A stretch of DNA of 64,000 nt, taken from the NCBI RefSeq assembly GCF_025264685.1, contig NZ_CP073721.1:1975001-2039000 (forward strand), in the 5' to 3' direction. Below are positions 36,612-45,096 of the stretch, piece by piece (the stretch's first letter is position 1; the number at the start of each line of letters is the position of its first letter). Below the pieces are notes generated by a model that was given only the letters and a program-made list of their open reading frames with translations, had not been told where the DNA came from and made no database searches. Source of the DNA: Dactylosporangium roseum. Lineage in GTDB: Bacteria > Actinomycetota > Actinomycetes > Mycobacteriales > Micromonosporaceae. The translations under genes were made by a program, and so were the position numbers.

Positions 36612-37267
36612 CGGGCCGCACCCAGCAGCCGGCTCATGTCCCGCACCGCGCGCAGCGTCCCGCGGACCGTGCCGGTCACCTTCGACCTGGTCCCCGCCGC
36701 GCGCGGCGCGTAGTCGACGTCGACCTCCCGGACCCGCCAGCCCTCGTCGGCGGCCCGCAGCACCATCTCCAGCGGGTAGCCGAACCGGCGGTCCCGCAGG
36801 TCCAGTGCGAGCAGGTCGGCCCGCCGGGCGGCGCGCATCGGCCCGAGGTCGGACAACCGCACCCCGCTGGCCCGGCGCAGCCGCCACGCGAGCACGGCGT
36901 TGCCGGCCCGGGCGTGCAGCGGCCAGGCGGAGCGGCCCGTCGGACGGCGCCGGCCCAGCACCAGGTCGGCGTCGCCGGCGCGGACCGGTGCGGCCACCCG
37001 GTCGAGCTGTCCGGGGTCGAACGAGCCGTCGGCGTCCATGAAGCACACGACGTCGTCGGTCGCCGCGGCCAGCCCGGCGTGCGCGGCGGCGCCGAACCCG
37101 CGCGGGGTGGCGTGGACGACCGTCGCGCCGTGCGCGGCGGCGATCTCGGGTGAGCCGTCGGTGGAGCCGTTGTCGGCGACGATCGCGCGGTAGCCGGACG
37201 GGATACGGGACAGCACCCACGGCAGGGCGGCGGCCTCGTTGAGGCAGGGCAGCACCACGTCACTCAT
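36608..37267 (-). CDS. Family 2 glycosyltransferase (dolichol-phosphate-mannose synthase-like)
   Basis: A 219-residue GT2 enzyme: VVLPCLNEAAALPWVL, IVADNGSTDGSPEIA and the FMDADGSFDPGQL D-x-D metal site. It would transfer a sugar from a nucleotide sugar, probably to a lipid carrier; no transmembrane part is present. ATG 37265-37267. First gene of a coupled three-gene operon, divergent from the epimerase. Confidence 0.9.
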   Translation of the reverse strand: MSDVVLPCLNEAAALPWVLSRIPSGYRAIVADNGSTDGSPEIAAAHGATVVHATPRGFGAAAHAGLAAATDDVVCFMDADGSFDPGQLDRVAAPVRAGDADLVLGRRRPTGRSAWPLHARAGNAVLAWRLRRASGVRLSDLGPMRAARRADLLALDLRDRRFGYPLEMVLRAADEGWRVREVDVDYAPRAAGTRSKVTGTVRGTLRAVRDMSRLLGAAR

Positions 37268-37381
37268 GAGCCGGAACGTACCCACCAACCGGGCGAAAGG
37301 TTTCTTACGGCGGGATGACCAACCATTACGAACCACGAACGTCCGCCTGCGGCGGGCGGCGCGGGCGCATACGGTCGGCAC

Positions 37382-38410
37382 ATGCGCATCCTGGTCACCG
37401 GTGGGGCGGGCTTCATCGGCTCGCACATCAGCGCCATCCTGCGGGAGGCCGGCCACGCCGTGATCGTCTTCGACGCCCTTCACCCGGCCGCTCACTCCGC
37501 CCCGCCGCCGGAGTCGCCCGACGTTCGCGGCGACCTGCGGGACGCGCCGCTCGTCGCGCAAGCCCTCGAAGGGGTGGACGCCGTGGTGCACCAGGCGGCG
37601 CTGGTCGGCATGGGGGTCGATCTAGCCGACCTGCCGGAGTACGTGGGCTGCAACGATCTCGGGACCGCGGTCCTGCTGGCCGGCATGGCCCGGGCCGGCG
37701 TGCGCCGGCTCGTCCTGGCCAGTTCCATGGTCGTCTACGGTGAGGGTGCGTACCGCTGCCCGGCCGACGGCCCCGTCCGCCCCGCGCCACGGTCCACAGT
37801 GGACCTGGACGCCGGCCGGTTCGACCCGCCGTGCCCGGAGTGCGGCCGGTGCCTGGATCCGTCCACAGTGGACGAAGATGCGATACTGGAACCGCGGAGT
37901 GTCTACGCGGCGACGAAGCTGGCGCAGGAGCATCTCGCCGGCGCCTGGGCGCGGGAGGCGGGCGGCTCGGTGGCGGCGTTGCGGTACCACAACGTCTACG
38001 GCCCCGGCATGCCCCGCGACACGCCCTACAGCGGGGTGGCGGCCGTCTTCCGCTCGGCCCTGGAGGCGGGCCGGGCGCCGCGGGTCTTCGAGGACGGCGC
38101 CCAGCGCCGGGACTTCGTCCACGTCACGGACGTGGCGCGGGCGAACCTGCTGGCGCTGTCGGCGGCGAGGCCGGGCTTCCGGGCGTACAACGTCAGCTCG
38201 GGCGAAACGACGACGGTGGGCGCGATGGCGCGGATGCTGTCGGAGGTGATGGGCGGCCCGGCCTCGGAGGTGACGGGCCGCTACCGCGCGGGTGACGTCC
38301 GCCACGTGGTCGCGTCCCCGGCCCGCGCGGCGGCCGAGCTGGGCTTCCGCGCGGAGGTGCCCATGTCGTCGGGCTTGCGGACCTTCGCCACGGCTGCGCT
38401 GCGCTCCTGA
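37382..38410 (+). CDS. NAD-dependent sugar nucleotide epimerase/dehydratase
   Basis: A 342-residue extended SDR. NAD motif GGAGFIGSH (residues 7-15), catalytic Ser/Thr in LASSMVVYGEG and YAATK (Tyr-x3-Lys, near 176). An insertion between them holds Cys residues (YRCPADGP and CPECGRC), which I have seen in TDP-rhamnose 4-epimerase-like proteins; metal binding is inference. It probably acts with the divergent GT2 cluster on a nucleotide sugar. Confidence 0.88.
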   Translation: MRILVTGGAGFIGSHISAILREAGHAVIVFDALHPAAHSAPPPESPDVRGDLRDAPLVAQALEGVDAVVHQAALVGMGVDLADLPEYVGCNDLGTAVLLAGMARAGVRRLVLASSMVVYGEGAYRCPADGPVRPAPRSTVDLDAGRFDPPCPECGRCLDPSTVDEDAILEPRSVYAATKLAQEHLAGAWAREAGGSVAALRYHNVYGPGMPRDTPYSGVAAVFRSALEAGRAPRVFEDGAQRRDFVHVTDVARANLLALSAARPGFRAYNVSSGETTTVGAMARMLSEVMGGPASEVTGRYRAGDVRHVVASPARAAAELGFRAEVPMSSGLRTFATAALRS

Positions 38411-38432
38411 CCCACTCGGAACAGAAACTCCA

Positions 38433-38480
38433 GTGGAGCACCGCGAAAGTGGAGCACCGCGAAACCGGAGCACCGCGAGA
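38433..38480. repeat. 16-bp tandem repeat, three units
   Basis: GTGGAGCACCGCGAAA at 38433 and 38449, and a third unit, CCGGAGCACCGCGAGA, at 38465. It fills the gap between the epimerase and the convergent hypothetical gene. Confidence 0.8.
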
Positions 38481-38510
38481 GCGAGCCGTTGCCCCGGAGC
38501 CACGGCGGTC

Positions 38511-39128
38511 CTACTCGGTGGCGCGGGCGCGGCCCTCCTCGAAGAAGGCGAACACGCCGTTCACGTCGCCCAGGTCACGGATCGGCACGGCCGCGCCGAA
38601 GGGGACGTTCCAGAAGGAGCCCTGGCGGGGCCGCCACGGGCCGACGTACACATACGGCTCGTCGATCGCCGTGTCGCCCGCCGACACCCCGTAGTTGACC
38701 TCGTCCACCGAGATGCCGACGTCGAAGTGCTCCGGCCACAGGACCGGGACGGCGTCGGCCGACAGGCGGCGCAGCGCGGCGTCGCCTGTCGCCAGCGCCG
38801 CCAGGATCGCCGCCGCGTCCCGCGTGACCACCGTGTCGCCGGGGTCGGCGCCGGAGTGGTCGTGGTAGACGCCCTCAGGGGCGCCGGCGTCGACGCCCGC
38901 GCCGGTGGCGAGCTGGGCGAACGTGCGGCCCGCCAGGGGGAGCCGCTGATCGCCGGCCACCAGCGCGTCGGCCTCCACCGCGAGGTCCGGCGCGGCGACC
39001 GTGGCGAAGCCCGCCGGGGTCACCCGCAGCCGGATCGTGCCGCTGCGACGGTACTGCGGACCGGCGAGCACCAGCTCCGCGAGGCCGTGGAGGGACTTTC
39101 GCGTCTCGTTGGTCACGACACCAATCAT
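38511..39128 (-). CDS. Conserved hypothetical protein
   Basis: A 205-residue soluble protein from ATG 39126-39128. It begins ..KSLHGLAELVLAGPQYRRSGTIRLRV.. and has a Trp/Tyr-rich C-terminal part (VLWPEHFDVGISVDEVNYGV; PYVYVGPWRP). It is familiar as an unnamed actinobacterial protein, with no known function. The start overlaps the stop of the amidohydrolase relic (ATGA), so it was probably co-translated with that enzyme. Confidence 0.7.
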   Translation of the reverse strand: MIGVVTNETRKSLHGLAELVLAGPQYRRSGTIRLRVTPAGFATVAAPDLAVEADALVAGDQRLPLAGRTFAQLATGAGVDAGAPEGVYHDHSGADPGDTVVTRDAAAILAALATGDAALRRLSADAVPVLWPEHFDVGISVDEVNYGVSAGDTAIDEPYVYVGPWRPRQGSFWNVPFGAAVPIRDLGDVNGVFAFFEEGRARATE

Positions 39129-39253
39129 GCCCTGAGGAAGAGAGCCGCCGCGTTGTTCCAGCATACGGCCCGCAGCCAGTCGTCGCCGAGATTCTGCCGG
39201 GCCAGCACGCCGAGCGCCTGCCAGAAATCGGGGATCTCGTCGTCGTCCATCAT
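39125..39253 (-). pseudogene. Amidohydrolase relic with internal deletion (42 codons)
   Basis: ATG 39251-39253 to TGA 39125-39127 encodes 42 residues. The first 15 (MMDDDEIPDFWQALG) resemble the start, and the last 24 (..NLGDDWLRAVCWNNAAALF..) the end, of actinobacterial TIM-barrel amidohydrolases; the 250 or so residues between, with all metal ligands, are missing. The junction is near 39205 and remains in frame. ATGA overlaps tie it to the genes on both sides. Confidence 0.6.
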
Positions 39254-39876
39254 CCGACTATGTTGAATCGCTCCAGGAGGGTCGGCATGACGAGGATCGC
39301 ACCGGCGAAGATGGCGATGGTCGCGAACACGGTGCGCAGGAAGATCGTTTCGGTCTTGTTGCCGGCGACCAGCGCGATCGAGTCCGGCAGGCCGATGTTG
39401 CGCCACATCCGGCGGCCGGTCGGGACGGGCCAGAAGATCGGGCAGCCGTGCCGGGTCAGCATGTCACCCGCCAGGTGGACGAGCCCGCCGACGCCGACGG
39501 CGACCCCGAGCAGCGGATAGCCGCGGTCGCCGGGCAGCCGCTCGTAGACCAGGTACGCCGCGCCGGCCGCGGCCAGGGTGACGATGAGCCAGCCGGCCCG
39601 CTCGGCCCACTTCTCGAACAGGCCGCGCAGCGCGAGCGCGAACGAGAAGAACAGCACGCCCATGACGGCCCACTTGCCGTAGGCGTTGCACAGGGCCAGG
39701 GTGCCGTAGCCGACGCCGACGTTGAAGACGATCGTGTGGGTCAGGGTCCGGTGCCCGTTGCGCCGCTGCGGATCGCGCTTCATGCGGGTCAGCTTGTAGA
39801 CGCCCAGCGAGAACTTCTCGATGCACTCGGCCAGGAACAGCGACAGCACGCCGAACGTCTGCGCGACCGTCGCACC
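39250..39876 (-). pseudogene. YdjM-like membrane metal-dependent hydrolase, N-terminus lost
   Basis: Family similarity begins about 39876 (GATVAQTFGVLS) and continues through HRTLTHT, four to five transmembrane segments and ..HLAGDMLTRHGCPIFWPV.. to TGA 39250-39252. Members normally start with a HALTG segment and a D-x-DHP metal motif, which are absent. The 5' end is fused out of frame to the middle of an SDR gene. GTG 39849 could start a truncated product of 199 residues, without the metal site. Confidence 0.7.
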
Positions 39877-40331
39877 GCCCCGACCGCGGTCGTCGCCGGG
39901 TCCGCGCCGACCGGTGCGAGCGTCACGACGGCGCCCGCCCGCGCCTCGGCCATCGCCGGTACGAACGCCTGCAACGCCTGGAGGGTGGCGGTCAGGCCGC
40001 TGTTGACGACCCGCTGCCAGTCCGCGCCGGCATGCGTCGTGCAGGTGAGCACGAACAGCAGGTCGGGCGCGCCGAGTTCGGTCAGCACGCTGGCGCGCAC
40101 GGCGTCCATCGCCGGCGCGTCCACGCCGCCGGCCAGGATGCCGATCGCCTCGGCGCCGAGCCAGTGCAACTCGTCCACCAGGTCCTCGAGACCGGCCTCG
40201 TCGTCACCGATGACGGCGATCCGCGCGCCGCGGTTGGCGAGCATCCGGCAGACCGCGCCGGCCACTCCGTCCGCCGGTCCGAGCACCACCGCGACCCGGC
40301 CCTTGAGCTCCGGGAAGGTCGATCCGAACAT
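39789..40331 (-). pseudogene. Truncated short-chain dehydrogenase, C-terminus lost
   Basis: ATG 40329-40331 (or GTG 40334) opens an SDR: LKGRVAVVLGPADGVAGAVC, ..ARIAVIGDDE.. up to ..GAVVTLAPVGADPATTAVG, residue 150 or so. There the family's Tyr-x3-Lys region should begin, but the frame turns into Arg/Ser-rich residues that are a shadow of the YdjM-like gene. So a deletion near 39876-39885 joined the two genes. AGGAG lies upstream of the start. Confidence 0.7.
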
Positions 40332-40410
40332 CACGCCCCGCTCTCCTGACGGCCTTTCCTGACGACGGGGAGCCGCCGCGCCGGGCGGCTCCCCGCAAGG
40401 GATTCCCGGC

Positions 40411-40902
40411 TCAGCGACTCCAGCCCTGCCGGTCCGACGCCGCGCCCCACGGCCCCCGCCCCCAGCGCTGGTGGTGCCGGTGGTGCCAGTGCGCGCCCCC
40501 GTTCTCCGCCCACTGGCGCCAGCGTGCGTGCTTCGCCACGCTCAGGACCAGGAAGAACAGCGGGATCGCCGGCCAGAAGAAGTGGGCGCCGGAGAACACC
40601 CACAGCCCGGTCAGCAGCACCGCGAGCACCACCACGAACGCCAGGTGGTCGCGGAAATGCCGCTTGCCGTGCCGCGTGAACTCCGCCTTCGCCTCCGGCG
40701 TCTCGAACAGCCCTCGCCGCCCGCCGTCGGGCAGGTCGGCGGTGACCGGCGGCAGCTCGTCCCGGTACTTCGCCGCGTACACCTGGCTGAGCCGCTCCTC
40801 CCCCTCTTCGAGCGTCAGCCGTCCCTCGGTCATCCCGGCACGCACCATCCGGGCGTACTGTTCGCGCTCCCCGTCCGAGGCGCGCACCCGCTCGCCGGCC
40901 AT
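40411..40902 (-). CDS. DUF1707 and 2TM domain membrane protein
   Basis: A 163-residue protein. DUF1707 at the N-terminus (RASDGEREQYARMVRAGMTEGRLTLEE in outline, residues 7-33), then two transmembrane segments (about 88-125) and a His/Trp/Arg-rich tail. DUF1707 proteins often stand near two-component systems; here the gene is divergent from one. GGAAGGGG lies upstream of the ATG. Function unknown. Confidence 0.88.
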   Translation of the reverse strand: MAGERVRASDGEREQYARMVRAGMTEGRLTLEEGEERLSQVYAAKYRDELPPVTADLPDGGRRGLFETPEAKAEFTRHGKRHFRDHLAFVVVLAVLLTGLWVFSGAHFFWPAIPLFFLVLSVAKHARWRQWAENGGAHWHHRHHQRWGRGPWGAASDRQGWSR

Positions 40903-41013
40903 GTCGGCCCCCTTCCTCGTGATGCACTCCAGCGTGCCGATCGGCGGCGCGGAGCGCGTCGCACCGGTGTCGGCTCGTGCGGTACCGCATCCGGAGCAGC
41001 GCGGCCGGGCGCG

Positions 41014-41029
41014 TACTCCAGCGGGAGTA
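41014..41029. promoter_or_regulatory. Inverted repeat TACTCC-AGCG-GGAGTA, candidate response-regulator site
   Basis: A perfect 6-bp inverted repeat with a 4-base centre lies 57 bases before the histidine kinase start, between it and the divergent DUF1707 gene. Its form fits a NarL-type response-regulator dimer, so autoregulation by the adjacent regulator is a reasonable guess. Confidence 0.4.
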
Positions 41030-41086
41030 GACGCCGCTCGCCGGGAAGGCGATGTTCCGCGGCAGGGCCTCGACTACGGTCGACGT

Positions 41087-42394
41087 GTGAGGAGACGAGC
41101 GCCGTGGAGCCATGAGCTGCGCGCCATGCGCGACGCTCACCGCGACGCCGTCCGGGCCGCCCGCCACGCGCACCGGATGGAGCAGTTGGAGCGCCGCCGC
41201 GAGCATCGGCGCTGGCGCGGGCCGAGCCCGGCCGGCATCGCCGTCTTCCTCGCGCTCGTGCAGGTCTTCGGCACCCGCGCGGCCGCTTACGGCTCGACCG
41301 GCCCGCATGCCCTCGACCAGACCGCCTATCTGTTGCTCGTCGCCGGCCCGGCGGCGCTGGTGCTCCGCGACAAGCTGCCGTTGTTCTCGCTGTTCGGCGC
41401 CCTTGTGCCCACGGTCGCCTACTTCAGCCTCGACTACCCCGACGGGCCGGGTTTCATCGCCGCGATCGTCGCCATGTTCACCGCCCTGGCGGCCGGCTTC
41501 CGCTGGCTGACGTGGCTGGCGGTGGCCACCGCGTACACGGTCTTCGTGATTCTGGCGCCGCCCGGATACTCGCTCGCCCGGCTCATCATCATCGGGGTGT
41601 GGTGCGTGCTGATCGCCGGGTTCGGCGAGGCCGCCCGGGTGCGCGGCGTGCGGTACAGCCAGATGGCCCGCGACCGCGCGCACCAGGAGGCCCTCGCCCG
41701 GGCCGAGGAGGAGCGGGCCCGCAAGGAGCAGCAGCGCCGGCAGGCCAGCGACGAGCGGCTGCTCATCGCCCGTGAGCTGCACGACGTCATCGGGCACCAC
41801 CTGTCCCTGATCAACGTGCAGGCCGGCGTCGGGCTGCACCTCATGGACGAGCAGCCCGAGCAGGCACGCACCGCGCTCGCCGCGATCAAGCACGCCAGCG
41901 CCGAGGCGCTGAAGGAGACCCGGGCGGTGCTCGCGGGGCTCAACCCGGGGGAGGCGGCGCCCCGCACGCCGGCCCCCGGCCTCGGCGACGTGGACCGGCT
42001 CGTCGCCGAGGCCCGCGGCGCCGGCCTGCCCGTGACGGTGGAGACGGTCGGCACCCCGGCGTCGTTGCCGCCGCAGGTCGACCGCGCGGCGTACCGCATC
42101 GTCCAGGAGGCGCTCACCAACGTGCGCCGGCACGCCGGACCGGACGCCATGGCGACGGTGGTCATCGCCTACGGCCCTGCGGAGGTGAGCATCCTGGTGT
42201 CCGACAACGGCACCGGCCCGGCGCGGGCCGACGAGGGCAAGGCCGACGGCGTCAGGGCCGGGGCGGGCAACGGCATCGCCGGCATGCGCCACCGCGCGGC
42301 GGCCTTCGGCGGCACCGTCGAGGCGCGGCCGCGCGACGACGGCGGTTTCGAGGTCCATGCCCGCATCCCCCTGCGTGAGGAACAGACGACGTGA
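41087..42394 (+). CDS. Two-component sensor histidine kinase (NarL/LiaS-type)
   Basis: A 435-residue kinase. A basic N-terminal tail precedes four to six transmembrane helices (about 50-190), a short coiled coil, the HisKA_3 site ARELHDVIGHHLSLINVQAG (phospho-His232) and a HATPase_c domain (QEALTNVRRHAG; SDNGTGPA; GNGIAGMRHRAAAFGG). No extracellular sensor domain, so it may sense in the membrane. GTG 41087 is chosen; ATG 41126 is a later alternative. It overlaps the regulator gene (GTGA). Confidence 0.92.
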   Translation: MRRRAPWSHELRAMRDAHRDAVRAARHAHRMEQLERRREHRRWRGPSPAGIAVFLALVQVFGTRAAAYGSTGPHALDQTAYLLLVAGPAALVLRDKLPLFSLFGALVPTVAYFSLDYPDGPGFIAAIVAMFTALAAGFRWLTWLAVATAYTVFVILAPPGYSLARLIIIGVWCVLIAGFGEAARVRGVRYSQMARDRAHQEALARAEEERARKEQQRRQASDERLLIARELHDVIGHHLSLINVQAGVGLHLMDEQPEQARTALAAIKHASAEALKETRAVLAGLNPGEAAPRTPAPGLGDVDRLVAEARGAGLPVTVETVGTPASLPPQVDRAAYRIVQEALTNVRRHAGPDAMATVVIAYGPAEVSILVSDNGTGPARADEGKADGVRAGAGNGIAGMRHRAAAFGGTVEARPRDDGGFEVHARIPLREEQTT

Positions 42395-43056
42395 TCAGAG
42401 TGCTGCTGGCGGACGATCAGGCGTTGGTACGGGCCGGCTTCCGCGCCCTGCTCGACGCGCAGACCGACATCGAGGTGGTCGGCGAGGCGGCCGACGGCGC
42501 GCAGGCCGTGCGGCTGTCGGTGCAGACCCGCCCGGACGTCGTGCTCATGGACATCCGCATGCCCGTCCTCGACGGCCTCGAGGCCACCCGGCAGATCGCC
42601 GCCGACAGTCGCCTAGCCGACGTGCGGATCGTCATTCTCACCACGTTCGACCTGGACGAGTACGTCTTCGAGGCGCTGCGGGTCGGCGCCGGCGGCTTCC
42701 TGGTCAAGGACACCGAGCCGGTCGATCTGCTGCGCGGCGTCCGCGCGGTGGCGGCCGGCGACGCGCTGCTCTCGCCGGGCGTGACACGCCGGCTCATCGA
42801 GGAGTTCGCCAGCCGCTCCCGTGCCCCGCTGGCCCCGATGTCCCTCGACGCGCTCACCGACCGCGAACGCGAGGTGATGGCCCTCGTCGGCGCCGGACTG
42901 TCCAATGAGGACATCGCGAGTCGGCTGTTCGTCAGCCCGGCGACGGCGAAGACCCACGTGAGCCGGGCGATGATCAAGCTCGGCGCCCGTGACCGGGCCC
43001 AGTTGGTCGTCTTCGCCTACGAGGCCGGCCTGGTACGCCCCGGCTGGCTCGGCTAA
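42391..43056 (+). CDS. NarL-family response regulator
   Basis: A 221-residue regulator. Receiver: acidic pocket ADD (7-9), phospho-Asp54 in LMDIRMP, Thr84/85, Lys106. LuxR-type helix-turn-helix at about 155-205 (LTDREREVMALVGAGLSNED, ..VSPATAKTHVSRAMIKLG). Partner of the upstream kinase. Confidence 0.95.
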   Translation: MIRVLLADDQALVRAGFRALLDAQTDIEVVGEAADGAQAVRLSVQTRPDVVLMDIRMPVLDGLEATRQIAADSRLADVRIVILTTFDLDEYVFEALRVGAGGFLVKDTEPVDLLRGVRAVAAGDALLSPGVTRRLIEEFASRSRAPLAPMSLDALTDREREVMALVGAGLSNEDIASRLFVSPATAKTHVSRAMIKLGARDRAQLVVFAYEAGLVRPGWLG

Positions 43057-43087
43057 CGCCCCGCCCCCGACCCCCACCCCACCCCAC

Positions 43088-43195
43088 CCGCCCCGTCCGT
43101 TGCGTTGATCTTGCAGTTGTGGTGCCTGACAAACCGGGACATTCTGGGAGTGTCGCGGCACCACAAGTGCAAGATCAACGCAACGGACGGGGCGG
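43088..43195 (-). repeat. Palindromic element family A, copy 4, with extended 39-bp stem
   Basis: The core (43107-43176) is in inverted orientation relative to copies 2 and 3: its 30-base loop reads like their loops when reverse complemented. The arms continue outward with a further 19 perfect base pairs, giving a 39-bp stem with one mismatch. It fills the gap between the response regulator and the convergent GH1 gene and is a strong candidate bidirectional terminator. Confidence 0.85.
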
Positions 43196-43209
43196 GGCGG
43201 GGCGGGGGT

Positions 43210-44643
43210 TTAGATGCCGTTGCGGGCGATCACGGTCTTGTACCAGTCGGCGCTGGCCTTGCGGGCGCGCTGCCGGGTCTTGTAGTCGACGTGGATGATG
43301 CCCCAGCGCTGGGAGTAGCCCTCGGCCCACTCGAAGTTGTCCAGCAGTGACCACAGGTGGTAGGTCTCCAGCTTCACGCCGGCCTGGATGGCGCGGTGGG
43401 CGGCGGCGAGGTGGTCGCGCAGGAAGGCGATGCGATCCTGGTCCTGGATCGCGTTCCGCGTCGGCATCCCGTTTTCGGTGATGATCAGCGGGATGTCGCC
43501 GTAGTCGCGCTTGATCCGGGTCAGCAGGTCGAAGAGCCCCTCGGGATAGATCTGCTGCCAGGGTGCCTGCGAGGTCGGGTGCTTGTCGACCCGCCCGCCC
43601 TTGGCGGTCACATGAGCCGGGTTGTAGTACTGCACCGCGAGCAGGTCGTTCTTCGCGCCGATGACGGCCAGGTCGCCGTCCTTGATCGCCGTGCGCACCG
43701 GCGCGTCGGCTGGCTGGGCGGCCAGCCAGTCCTCCGGATAGCGCCCCAGCAGCACAGGGTCGAGCCAGCGGCGGTTCTCCTCGGCGTCGGCGACCGCTGC
43801 CTGCCGGCGCGCCGCCGCCGAGTCGTCGGCCGGGTAGGTGGGGGAGAGGTTCAGCGCCGCGCCGATCCGGGCCTTGGCGTTGATCTCGCGCAGTGCCCGA
43901 ACCGCCAGGCCGTGCCCGAGCAGCAGGTGGTGGCCGACCACGTTGGCCAGTTGCCGGTCCCGCTTGCCCGGGGCGTGCACGCCGGCGGTGTAGCCGGCCT
44001 CGACGACGGTCTTGGGTTCGTTGAGCGTGAGCCACGTCGGCACCTTGTCGCCGAACGAGGCGAACATCGTGGCGGCGTAGTCGGCGAACCACTTCGCGCA
44101 GTCGCGGTGCTCCCAGCCGCCGAGCTTCTGCACGGCCTGCGGGGTGTCCCAGTGGAACAGCGTGGCGACCGGTGCGATGTCGCGGGCGAGGAGCCCGTCG
44201 ACGAGTTTGTGGTAGAAGTCGAGGCCCTTGGCGTTGAGGGTGCCGCGGCCGGTAGGCAGGACCCGGGACCAGGAGATCGAGAACCGGTAGGAGGTCAGGC
44301 CGAGGTCCTTCATGATGTCGAGGTCCTCGTAGAAGCGGTGGTAGTGGTCGGCGGCCACGTCGCCGGTGTCCCCGTCGCGGGTGCGGCCCGGCTGGTGACT
44401 GAACACGTCCCACACCGACGGCCCGCGACCGTCCTCGGCGGCGGCGCCCTCGATCTGGTACGCCGACGTGGACGCACCCCACCCGAAACCCGCCGGGAAG
44501 AGCAGCTCGGGCCGGCCCGGGCCGGCGGGCGTCGCCGTGCCGCTCGCCGGAGGTGCCGGGCTCTTGGAAGGGGCCGGGTCGCCCGTCCCGCAGCCGGCGA
44601 TCGTCCCGGCGGCGGCCAGGGTGAGCAGGTCGCGCCGTCGCAT
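43210..44643 (-). CDS. Secreted lipoprotein family 1 glycoside hydrolase (beta-glucosidase)
   Basis: A 477-residue GH1 enzyme with an export signal: MRRRDLLTLAAAGTIAGC (Tat-like start and lipobox, Cys18) and a Pro/Ala/Thr linker. The catalytic acid/base Glu is in LTLNEPKT (about 209) and the nucleophile Glu in IITENGMP (about 389); the substrate-binding GFGWGASTSAYQIEG and WSLLDNFEWAEGY segments are intact. It should release glucose or similar sugars outside the cell. GH1 enzymes are mostly cytoplasmic in bacteria, so the lipoprotein form is notable. Confidence 0.93.
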   Translation of the reverse strand: MRRRDLLTLAAAGTIAGCGTGDPAPSKSPAPPASGTATPAGPGRPELLFPAGFGWGASTSAYQIEGAAAEDGRGPSVWDVFSHQPGRTRDGDTGDVAADHYHRFYEDLDIMKDLGLTSYRFSISWSRVLPTGRGTLNAKGLDFYHKLVDGLLARDIAPVATLFHWDTPQAVQKLGGWEHRDCAKWFADYAATMFASFGDKVPTWLTLNEPKTVVEAGYTAGVHAPGKRDRQLANVVGHHLLLGHGLAVRALREINAKARIGAALNLSPTYPADDSAAARRQAAVADAEENRRWLDPVLLGRYPEDWLAAQPADAPVRTAIKDGDLAVIGAKNDLLAVQYYNPAHVTAKGGRVDKHPTSQAPWQQIYPEGLFDLLTRIKRDYGDIPLIITENGMPTRNAIQDQDRIAFLRDHLAAAHRAIQAGVKLETYHLWSLLDNFEWAEGYSQRWGIIHVDYKTRQRARKASADWYKTVIARNGI

Positions 44644-44757
44644 GCGCTGAACCGTAGCGCGACGGCGCCAGTACCTCCGGACACCACCCGGGAAGGTGGT
44701 GCGGAAATGCGAAACGGCCGCCCCCGCACGGGGAGCGACCGTCCGAACAGCCGGTCG

Positions 44758-44964
44758 TCAGTCGGCCAGTGCGACGATGCCCTGCGCCCAGCGGAAGTAC
44801 TTGTTGGTGCCGAGGTCACGCACGGTCTTGATGCCGAACGCGGCGGCCAGCTTCTCGGCGTCGCCCTCGCTGACGCCGGCGATCGCGGTGACGGGGGCGT
44901 CGGCGAGCTCCTGCGCGCTCTTGCCTTCCCACTCCTTCATGAGCTTCTTCTCGAGACCCAGCAT
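44758..44964 (-). CDS. Small helix-hairpin-helix protein
   Basis: A 68-residue protein with two HhH-like units (..VTAIAGVSEGDAEKLAAAFG.. and ..IKTVRDLGTNKYFRWAQGIV), as in actinobacterial HhH_5 proteins. It may bind DNA or act as a small interaction module; function unknown. AGGAG precedes the ATG. Downstream, a CACCACC/GGTGGTG hairpin (44682-44701) lies before the GH1 gene. Confidence 0.75.
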   Translation of the reverse strand: MLGLEKKLMKEWEGKSAQELADAPVTAIAGVSEGDAEKLAAAFGIKTVRDLGTNKYFRWAQGIVALAD

Positions 44965-45096
44965 GTGGCACTCCTTCTCGTCGGGGAAACCCGCGACAGG
45001 CTACGTCGCCGCGTCACCGCCCGCAAAGTGCCTGGCGGACAGCCGACTCCACGGTTGTGCTTGCCACGTCGCCGCGTTCCTGGGGATGATCGGTGC

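Noticed and set aside
36608-38410. Glycosyl cluster as a full cell-wall polysaccharide locus
   Set aside because: Only one GT2, one DUF2064, one broken methyltransferase and one epimerase are present; no polymerase, flippase or ligase.
40331-42358. 675-codon minus-strand frame opposite the histidine kinase
   Set aside because: Low-complexity product, antisense to a clear kinase gene; only the GC-rich codon pattern keeps it open.
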